Below, piece after piece: positions 6,820-11,836 of a stretch of 11,836 nt of DNA. Under the pieces are notes generated by a model that made no database searches, was not told the DNA's origin, and saw nothing but the letters and a program-made list of their open reading frames with translations. Positions within the stretch are counted from its first letter, which is position 1. Each line of letters opens with the position of its first letter. A program made the translations under genes and the position numbers. Source of the stretch: Opitutaceae bacterium (lineage in GTDB: Bacteria > Verrucomicrobiota > Verrucomicrobiia > Opitutales > Opitutaceae). The stretch spans positions 1-11,836 of the forward strand of contig JAESUN010000303.1 of assembly GCA_016763045.1 (NCBI GenBank). The letters run 5' to 3'.

Positions 6820-7593
6820 TTAGAGATTGAAATTTTCTCCAAGGTAGAATTTTCGGCTTTGGGCATCATTGATCAAGAACTCACTATTTCCTTCACAAAG
6901 GACTTTTCCTTCATGGATGAGGTAGGCTCTGTCCACGATACGTAGAGTTTCTCGAACGTTGTGATCAGTGATGAGTATCCCTATTCCCTTCTTTTTGAGT
7001 GCCAGAATGATCTTTTGCACTTCTGCTACGCTGATGGGGTCTACTCCGCTGAAAGGCTCATCCATGAGAAGAAAACGGGGTTTCGTGACCAGTGCTCGCG
7101 AAATTTCGAGCCGGCGGCGTTCCCCACCACTAAGAGTGTAGGCTTTTTGACCGGCCAAGGCTGTTAAATTGAGTTCCTCCAGATGTTCCGCGGTCGCGAT
7201 CGCTCTTTCTCTTTTAGAAAGAGGTAATGTCTCAACGATGGCTCGAATGTTTTGTTCGACGGTTAATTTTTGAAAAGTGCTGGGCTCCTGTGGGAGATAG
7301 CCAATGCCGAGTCTTGCGCGACGGTGCATCCTTTTTTGGGTGATATCTTCTCCGTCAAGTAGGACTTTCCCTTCACTCGGAGGAATGAGTCCTACGATCA
7401 TATAAAAGCTGGTTGTTTTTCCGGCTCCATTTGGCCCCAGTAGCCCCACGACTTCTCCAGCGGAAACGGTCAGGTTGATGCCATTGACGACTCTGCGAGT
7501 CCCAAAAATTTTAACGAGTTCTTCGGTCTGTATGACCGAATCAGTTGTTCTGGGTTGTTGCTCCATTTGAGATGGATTCTCGAGGGTTGTCAT
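6820..7593 (-). CDS. lptB: LPS export ABC transporter ATP-binding protein LptB
   Basis: Cytoplasmic ATPase that drives LptFG-dependent extraction of LPS from the inner membrane. The 257 residues carry a complete ABC domain: Walker A GPNGAGKT (53-60), Q-loop glutamine 102 in YLPQEPS, signature LSGGE (154-158), Walker B with catalytic glutamate FLLMDEP (174-180), and switch histidine 211 in ITDHNVRETL. The C-terminal SRKFYLGENF is diagnostic of LptB against other ABC ATPases. About 20 N-terminal residues exceed the usual length, and the ATG at codon 10 is an alternative start. The ATG at 7593 overlaps the lptA stop (ATGA, 7590-7593), indicating translational coupling. lptF and lptG are not in the window. 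Confidence 0.97.
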   Translation of the reverse strand: MTTLENPSQMEQQPRTTDSVIQTEELVKIFGTRRVVNGINLTVSAGEVVGLLGPNGAGKTTSFYMIVGLIPPSEGKVLLDGEDITQKRMHRRARLGIGYLPQEPSTFQKLTVEQNIRAIVETLPLSKRERAIATAEHLEELNLTALAGQKAYTLSGGERRRLEISRALVTKPRFLLMDEPFSGVDPISVAEVQKIILALKKKGIGILITDHNVRETLRIVDRAYLIHEGKVLCEGNSEFLINDAQSRKFYLGENFNL

Positions 7594-8303
7594 TGTTTCT
7601 TAGTGGAAGGAGTCGAGGTTGTTGAGCCATTATTCTCCTCCATGAGAGATGAACCTGTGGACCCTTGGTTCTCGGTGGAAGAATCGCTTGAAGGTTCAGG
7701 TTTAGTGGAGGTAGAGGATTCCTCGGAGGGTCTTCTGGGCTTTGTGCTTATCGCATCATTTTCTTTTTCGTTAAAACCAAGGTCAGGGAGGGAAGATGAA
7801 GAAGCTCGTACACGATTATTTAGATCGCTTTCGACGAGGATCTTTCCGATACCGCGGAATAGAGTGAGTTTACCTCCGGTGATGACGTTTCCTTGGTTGT
7901 CTGTTACTTTTGGTCTTTTTGTCAGAACTATTTTATCTTCATTAGGATAAACTTCTGCTTTTCCTGCCGTGGCTGTCCTTCCTTTTTGGCCGATGGTAAC
8001 ATGTCCTGTTGCAATGATGGAGCGTATACTCCCGAGTTTTTGCGTGGAGGAATCTGGGTTGTCATTTCGTTCTGTTTGGATCTCGAGAAAATCGCAGGTG
8101 ACGACCAAGTTTGTTCCAGTGAGCCTTATGTTCCCAGTAAAATGGAAGATGGCGCTTTTGCCATCATTATTCATCTCAAGGCGATCACTACTGATCACTG
8201 TTTGTTGGGCATCAGGAATATCAGTTTTTGCTCGCAGAGACGTTACCGCGAGGAGAGGCAGGATAGAAAAGGAAAGTATTTTTAAGAACGAGGTATGTTT
8301 CAT
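7590..8303 (-). CDS. lptA: LptA/OstA-family periplasmic LPS transport protein with Ser/Thr-rich tail
   Basis: Periplasmic bridge protein carrying LPS from LptC to the outer-membrane LptD. It has an N-terminal signal peptide (basic MKHTSFLK, hydrophobic core, cleavage near SLRA, about residue 25). A beta-jellyroll OstA-type region follows (about 33-165), with SSDRLEMNNDGKSAIFHFTG, then IIATGHVTI and AEVYPNEDKIVLTKRP. The remaining 70 residues (about 168-237) are a low-complexity, Ser/Thr/Glu/Pro-rich, probably disordered tail. E. coli LptA is about 185 residues and lacks it. Both ends overlap neighbours by 4 bases (ATGA at 8300-8303 and 7590-7593). Family assignment rests on fold-like repeats and on position between lptC and lptB; the tail is the odd part. 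Confidence 0.88.
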   Translation of the reverse strand: MKHTSFLKILSFSILPLLAVTSLRAKTDIPDAQQTVISSDRLEMNNDGKSAIFHFTGNIRLTGTNLVVTCDFLEIQTERNDNPDSSTQKLGSIRSIIATGHVTIGQKGRTATAGKAEVYPNEDKIVLTKRPKVTDNQGNVITGGKLTLFRGIGKILVESDLNNRVRASSSSLPDLGFNEKENDAISTKPRRPSEESSTSTKPEPSSDSSTENQGSTGSSLMEENNGSTTSTPSTKKQ

Positions 8304-8734
8304 AGAAGAAGGTCACCGATGTTTTGAAAAAATGTTACCAGAACCTTTTCCTCAATGACGATGGCTTTGGGGTCACTGGTCCACTGCCATTTTTTGCCTG
8401 TAATGAGGTAGTTCTTGTTTTCGATACGAATGCTTTCAGTGCCAAAGACTCGATTGTCATTGATCACCATTATAGCACTTGGGCTAGTGATTTGGGTTTC
8501 GAGAATTTTGGCAGCCGTGCCAGAAAAAACCTGAAGGCGGATTCTGACAAGTTCTATATTAGTGTCATCAACCATCAGCCCTTTATCCCCTTGGATTTCC
8601 CACGCCTTAAAGCCTTCTTCATTAAACATTGGAAGGCGGAAGTTTTCGATCGGAGCATTGGGGATCATTTGAGCTGCCCCCGAGCTCCAAAAGAAGGGGA
8701 GGACAAAAATAAATATGTATCGAAATAAAAGCAT
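8300..8734 (-). CDS. lptC: LPS export system protein LptC (short)
   Basis: Inner-membrane-anchored periplasmic partner that receives LPS from LptB2FG and passes it to LptA. The 144-residue protein has an N-terminal hydrophobic segment (about 1-17), acting as membrane anchor or signal peptide (possible cleavage near SSGAAQ). An LptC-like beta-strand domain follows: FRLPMFNEEGFKAWEIQGDK (32-51), ITSPSAIMV (82-90), VFGTESIRIENKNYLITGKK (96-115) and IEEKVLVTFF (127-136). It is shorter than the about 190 residues of E. coli LptC. The order kdsC-lptC-lptA-lptB is the conserved one and supports the call more than sequence alone. Start is ATG at 8734, 14 bases after kdsC, without a Shine-Dalgarno sequence. 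Confidence 0.82.
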   Translation of the reverse strand: MLLFRYIFIFVLPFFWSSGAAQMIPNAPIENFRLPMFNEEGFKAWEIQGDKGLMVDDTNIELVRIRLQVFSGTAAKILETQITSPSAIMVINDNRVFGTESIRIENKNYLITGKKWQWTSDPKAIVIEEKVLVTFFQNIGDLLL

Positions 8735-8748
8735 TTCAGTGAAACATT

Positions 8749-9255
8749 CTATGGGTTCGTTGCTCGGTGCTTGAGCAAATGTTCGCAGATTTCCCTTACG
8801 GCTCCCTTCCCGGCAGCTCGGATCGTTACGTAATCTGCTGCTTCAAGAGTTGCGGGCATAGCGTCAGGCACGGTGATTCCGACAGCGGCCCATCTTATGG
8901 CGTCTATGTCTATGTCATCATCGCCCATATAACAGATTTCATGTTGGGAAAGGTTTAAGTCGGATGCAAGTTCGCCGAGGGCCTGAAGCTTGTCGATTCT
9001 TCCTTGAATGAGGTGGGGGATTTTTAGTTCTTTGGCCCTAAAAGTTGTTACTTCTGAAGCGCGTCCGGAGATCCAGGCTGTCTGGATTCCTTCCTGTTTA
9101 AGTCGGACGAGTCCCAGTCCATCGAGAATTGAAAAGACTTTGGATTCTTTTCCATCAGATGAAATCCGTATCGTCCCATCGGTTAAGATGCCGTCTACGT
9201 CCATGGCAAACAGTTTGATATTGGCCCAGACAGATTGTTCGATTGGAGATTTCAT
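8749..9255 (-). CDS. kdsC: 3-deoxy-D-manno-octulosonate 8-phosphate phosphatase KdsC
   Basis: HAD-family phosphatase that hydrolyses KDO-8-phosphate to KDO, the first sugar of the LPS inner core. From ATG 9255 (168 residues), motif I is DVDGILTDG (19-27, nucleophile D19 and acid/base D21), motif II is SGR (63-65), the motif III lysine is probably K89, and motif IV is GDDDID (111-116). The C-terminal AGKGAVREICE (148-158) is typical of KdsC. There is no cap domain, as in other tetrameric C0-type members. A TTG at 9288 would extend the protein by 11 residues and overlap the upstream E1 gene; I prefer the ATG because no homologous sequence lies before it. It sits 16 bases after the E1 stop. Confidence 0.94.
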   Translation of the reverse strand: MKSPIEQSVWANIKLFAMDVDGILTDGTIRISSDGKESKVFSILDGLGLVRLKQEGIQTAWISGRASEVTTFRAKELKIPHLIQGRIDKLQALGELASDLNLSQHEICYMGDDDIDIDAIRWAAVGITVPDAMPATLEAADYVTIRAAGKGAVREICEHLLKHRATNP

Positions 9256-9271
9256 ATTATGGGGGAGAGTT

Positions 9272-10165
9272 CTATTCCATCCACTCAATCAGGGCTTCTG
9301 CGATGGATTCCTGAGAAGGGCGGTAGATTGTTTCAAGTTCAGGAGCATAAGGGACAGGCACATCGAGAGAGCTTATGCGTAGTGGAGGGCTCTCCAGATC
9401 AAAGAAAAGTTCTTCAACGAGCTGGCTGACAATCTCGGCCCCAAAGCCTGCAGTGCGGCGAGCTTCATTAATCACTGCTAAACGGTGCGTACGTGACAGT
9501 GATTCTTTAATACTGGTAAGGTCCAGAGGGGAAAGAGCCCGAAGGTCAAAAAGATCAAAGGTGTACTCATATTCTTCTTCCAGGTAGGCAAGGGCTCTTT
9601 GGGCATAGAGAGTCATCTCTCCATATGTAACGATCGTTCCATTTTTTCCAGAGGTAATCTGTCGGGGTTTCCATACGGATTGATAATCTTGATCAAAGGA
9701 GACCGGGCCTTTTGAGCGGTAGAGCGCCTTATGTTCAAAGATAAGCACTGGGTTATCATCTTCATATGCTGCCAGGAGTGCATTGTAAGCATCTTGTGGT
9801 GTACTTGGATAGAGGAGTTTCAGACCAGGAGCTTGTAAGTAGAGGCTCTCGAGGTCTTGAGAATGAAAAGAGCCAAAGCCAATCCCACCACCACAAGGGA
9901 AGCGGAGAACAAGCGGAACTTTTGCGCCAGACCTGTAGTGATAGGTCGCTGCGTTGAGTAGGATTTGGGTGGTTGCGTCCGTCGCAAAGTCTGCGAATTG
10001 AAATTCGATGATTGGGCGGTGCCCATTCAGTGCAAGTCCAGTTGCGTATCCGACCGTCGCAGATTCAGCGACAGGTGTATTGAGGACTTTTTGTCGGCCA
10101 AATTCCTTAAAAAGATCTTTGGTCGTTTTAAAAGGGCTTCCGTATATTGCGATATCCTGACCCAT
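9272..10165 (-). CDS. 2-oxo acid dehydrogenase E1, beta region (broken fusion gene)
   Basis: Thiamine-diphosphate-dependent E1 beta domain of a pyruvate or branched-chain 2-oxo acid dehydrogenase complex. Visible signatures are FGRQKVLNTPVAESATVGYA (residues 22-41, with the cofactor-contacting glutamate E34), RPIIEFQFADFATDA, LRFPCGGGIGFGSFHSQDLE, and a C-terminal transketolase-C region with DLFDLRALSPLD and NEARRTAGFG. The ATG at 10165 is not the natural beginning: the same frame stays open and conserved upstream to about 10410 (next entry), supplying the missing roughly 40 N-terminal residues of the domain. It is therefore the 3' part of an alpha-beta fusion. E2 and E3 components are not in the window. 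The substrate cannot be decided from this sequence. Confidence 0.88.
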   Translation of the reverse strand: MGQDIAIYGSPFKTTKDLFKEFGRQKVLNTPVAESATVGYATGLALNGHRPIIEFQFADFATDATTQILLNAATYHYRSGAKVPLVLRFPCGGGIGFGSFHSQDLESLYLQAPGLKLLYPSTPQDAYNALLAAYEDDNPVLIFEHKALYRSKGPVSFDQDYQSVWKPRQITSGKNGTIVTYGEMTLYAQRALAYLEEEYEYTFDLFDLRALSPLDLTSIKESLSRTHRLAVINEARRTAGFGAEIVSQLVEELFFDLESPPLRISSLDVPVPYAPELETIYRPSQESIAEALIEWME

Positions 10166-10410
10166 CAGGATCGATTCGGGGCATTCCGAGAGTATCTTAT
10201 GATGCGCCTTCTGAAGAGCTTGGGCCAGAGTGAGCGTCTGTACCGTATCATCAGATTTCCAGTTGGATCCTCTTTGGGATGGAGAAAAGATGTCCTTGAT
10301 CAGGTTTTCTTTTGATGGAGAGATCGGTGGGTGAGCGATGGCTTCGCTCAGAACTTGTTCTAGGAAAGTTGTTAGCTCCTTTTCGATACGGAGGATGTCT
10401 TTTTCGAACC
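10166..10410 (-). other. In-frame coding sequence joining E1 alpha to E1 beta
   Basis: In the beta frame, with no stop, this stretch encodes a linker and both missing ends. First comes FEKDILRIEKELTTFLEQVL (just downstream of the break), then SEAIAHPPISP, the helix and proline stretch that normally closes an E1 alpha subunit. LIKDIFSPSQR follows, then VTQTLTLAQALQKAHHKI and LSECPESILMGQDIAIYG, the normal N-terminus of an E1 beta. It contains no ATG, GTG or TTG in frame, so a gene caller would miss it. This is direct evidence that the two subunits were one polypeptide. Confidence 0.75.
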
Positions 10411-11298
10411 CTCCGTAATCAATCGATTGCGCAATCTCGGTAGAGCATCTATTTTAGCCCACTTCTCATTCTGTCCTTCGGGGAGATAATCGCAGGTGTC
10501 GGAGGCTGAATGACCTCGCAGGCGAAGAGTCTGGGCTTCAATAAGAAGAGGTTTCCCTGTTTTCCTGACCGTTTCGAAAGCTTTTGAGAGAACCTTTAGA
10601 GTTTCTTCAGTATCAGATGTATCCAGTGATATTCCTTCCATTTCATAGCCAGAGGCTCGTTGAACGAGTGTCTTACAGGCATACTGTTCGGAGGTTGGCG
10701 TTGAATAAGCGTAGTGATTGTTCTCGATGATGAAAACGGTCGGGACATTGAATACGCTGGCGATATTCATGCTTTCGTGAATATCGCCCGTGCTACTGGA
10801 ACCGTCGCCTATAAAAGTAACTCCTATGGCATTGATCCCATTACGCCTTTGTGAATCAACTCCTCCAATAACATTGGAGCACATAGCTCCCAGGTGGCTG
10901 ATCATAGGATAGCTGCGATTGGCGGGGTCACCGTGATGCACATTCCCTTCGCGAGCTTTGGTGGGGCTGCCGCTGTTGGCTAGATACTGTGATAAATGCT
11001 TACCGAGGTGTCCGCTCCAAATTAAATGTCCTCCTAATCCTCTGTGAGTCCAGGAAATGACGTCTTTCTCTTTGTTGAGCAGAAGAGCAACCGGGATTGC
11101 TAGACCTTCATTCCCTTGGCCTCCCGCTGCCGTGCCTCTGACTAATCCTTGTCGAAAGAGCTCATGTATGCGGTCGTCGACGATTCGAGAAAAGTGCATC
11201 CAAGTGAAGGAGAGCAGCAAGGCTTGGTCGATTTTGGAGAGATCGTTGTCCGAGAGGTCTTTGTTGGAGAGAAGATCGGGCGGTAGTGTGTATTCCAT
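10372..11298 (-). CDS. 2-oxo acid dehydrogenase E1, alpha region (broken fusion gene)
   Basis: Alpha domain of a thiamine-diphosphate-dependent 2-oxo acid dehydrogenase. The cofactor motif runs from GDG (164-166) through GDIHESMNIASVFNVPTVF to NN (193-194). Other family marks are GTAAGGQGNEG (55-65), SWTHRGLGGHL (82-92), HLGAMCSNVIGG (135-146), and RLRGHSASD (259-267). Start is ATG at 11298. Normal sequence runs to RLRNRLITEG (residues 288-297); the last 11 residues, SKKTSSVSKRS, are out of frame. Adding one G to the GGG at 10408-10410 restores LITEGFEKDILRIEKEL and joins it to the beta part, giving about 675 codons, a size I associate with single-chain E1 alpha/beta proteins. It leads the kdsC-lpt-hprK run on the same strand. 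Confidence 0.9.
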   Translation of the reverse strand: MEYTLPPDLLSNKDLSDNDLSKIDQALLLSFTWMHFSRIVDDRIHELFRQGLVRGTAAGGQGNEGLAIPVALLLNKEKDVISWTHRGLGGHLIWSGHLGKHLSQYLANSGSPTKAREGNVHHGDPANRSYPMISHLGAMCSNVIGGVDSQRRNGINAIGVTFIGDGSSSTGDIHESMNIASVFNVPTVFIIENNHYAYSTPTSEQYACKTLVQRASGYEMEGISLDTSDTEETLKVLSKAFETVRKTGKPLLIEAQTLRLRGHSASDTCDYLPEGQNEKWAKIDALPRLRNRLITEGSKKTSSVSKRS

Positions 11299-11333
11299 AT
11301 GAAATGAAACTTGATAGCGTGTGCCCTAGAAGG

Positions 11334-11351
11334 ATTCGAGAAAAATTCGAG
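11334..11351. repeat. Tandem ATTCGAG direct repeat before the E1 gene
   Basis: ATTCGAG occurs at 11334-11340 and 11345-11351, an 11-base period (about one helical turn). It starts 36 bases upstream of the E1 start and abuts a possible minus-strand -10 element, TATAAC (complement of 11352-11357). No convincing -35 lies at the right spacing. It could be an operator or a coincidence. Confidence 0.25.
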
Positions 11352-11643
11352 GTTATATTGATGCAGCAATATCTTCTCTCTAAGAGCGAGAATTAACTTT
11401 AAACACCATTTTACCTGTGAATTCCGATCTTATAATAGGTAAATGCCCCTCAAAAACTCCTTTTTAGTCTTCTTTTTAAGGGAAGACAGAAGTGCCTGGC
11501 CGAACCATGAAATACGATGGATTTTTGGGAGGGGGGGAAACACCATCTTTGCATTCCTCAGCCGACCAGACAAATTGTTTCTGTATTAGAAAATGTACTA
11601 AATATTTCAATGCTAGACATAAGTCTTAATCAATTCCCAGCAC
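11352..11643. other. Gene-poor stretch upstream of the E1 operon
   Basis: No recognisable gene. It holds a perfect TATAAT on the plus strand (11431-11436) without a fitting -35, and a 6-bp inverted repeat GTCTTC/GAAGAC (11467-11487, 9-base loop, no T-run). A G7 run (11531-11537) lies inside a 40-codon plus-strand ORF (11507-11629, beginning MKYDGFLGGG). The short ORFs on both strands resemble nothing I know. The promoter for the minus-strand operon probably lies here, but I cannot place it. Confidence 0.4.
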
Positions 11644-11836
11644 CTACTCTTTTCTATATTTTTTTAAAAAACTGTAAAGGTCAAGCATTCTTGTGATGCC
11701 CCCCAAAGAGTTTTTCGGTAGCAGAACCATTCTACTGGCATTTATTGGAGGCGAATGAGCTTCGTTAGATGAAATTGATGTAGTGGAAAATGAGGTTTTT
11801 GTAGCTCCTGACATATTTCTAACATAGCGCTCATAA
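11644..11836 (-). CDS. Open frame running off the right edge (possible 3' end of a gene)
   Basis: One minus-strand frame is open from the window edge to a TAG at 11644-11646, 63 sense codons. It ends with LLPKNSLGGITRMLD followed by LYSFLKKYRKE. The upstream half is Ser/Thr-rich (SGATKTSFSTTSISS). I do not recognise it. In sequence this AT-rich a frame of this length can be chance, so this is only a candidate for the C-terminus of a gene lying to the right. Confidence 0.22.
   Translation of the reverse strand, partial: YERYVRNMSGATKTSFSTTSISSNEAHSPPINASRMVLLPKNSLGGITRMLDLYSFLKKYRKE

Noticed and set aside
9256..9288. TTG start for KdsC at 9288
   Set aside because: It adds 11 residues without family similarity and overlaps the E1 stop; the ATG at 9255 gives a normal N-terminus.
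11679..11684. TTGACC on minus as a -35 element
   Set aside because: No acceptable -10 lies at 16-18 bases; the nearest TATAGA is at 20, and the site is inside an uncertain ORF.

Overview
The window reads as ordinary chromosome from a Gram-negative, LPS-making bacterium of the PVC group, most likely Verrucomicrobiota. Three things point there: a small protein of the Minf_1886 type, a family I know only from Planctomycetes and Verrucomicrobia; a complete lptC-lptA-lptB plus kdsC set for lipopolysaccharide; and an HPr kinase gene directly after lptB. The lineage call is an inference from gene content. Base composition is moderately AT-rich, and most starts have no convincing Shine-Dalgarno sequence.

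Left part (1-3977). A probable terminator hairpin at the left edge belongs to a gene outside the window. mogA (minus) is divergent from a plus-strand pair: the Minf_1886-type gene and a tandem-domain M16 zinc peptidase. The M16 gene is split into two frames around 3079-3082. A hairpin terminator at 3946-3970 separates it from the convergent dnaA.

Middle (3979-5839). dnaA (minus) is intact. Its 460-base upstream region has no gene but carries one perfect and three near-perfect DnaA boxes, a very T-rich tract and a 22-base near-perfect palindrome. It is a candidate origin or dnaA autoregulatory region.

Right part (5840-11298). A tightly packed minus-strand run reads E1 alpha/beta 2-oxo acid dehydrogenase, kdsC, lptC, lptA, lptB, hprK. 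Gaps are 14-16 bases, and two 4-base ATGA overlaps join lptC/lptA and lptA/lptB. KdsC makes free KDO for lipid A-core. LptC, LptA and LptB are the inner-membrane partner, periplasmic bridge and ATPase of the LPS exporter. The E1 gene appears to be one alpha-beta fusion of about 675 codons, now broken by a one-base deletion near 10408-10410. Readable beta-subunit sequence continues far upstream of the only ATG a gene finder would choose.

Right edge (11299-11836). This stretch has no recognised gene, only short ORFs and small repeats, plus a minus-strand ORF that runs off the window.

I saw no mobile element, CRISPR array, tRNA, rRNA or clear accessory system. The strongest unusual signals are the two frameshifted conserved genes, both breaking at short homopolymers, and the structured region upstream of dnaA.
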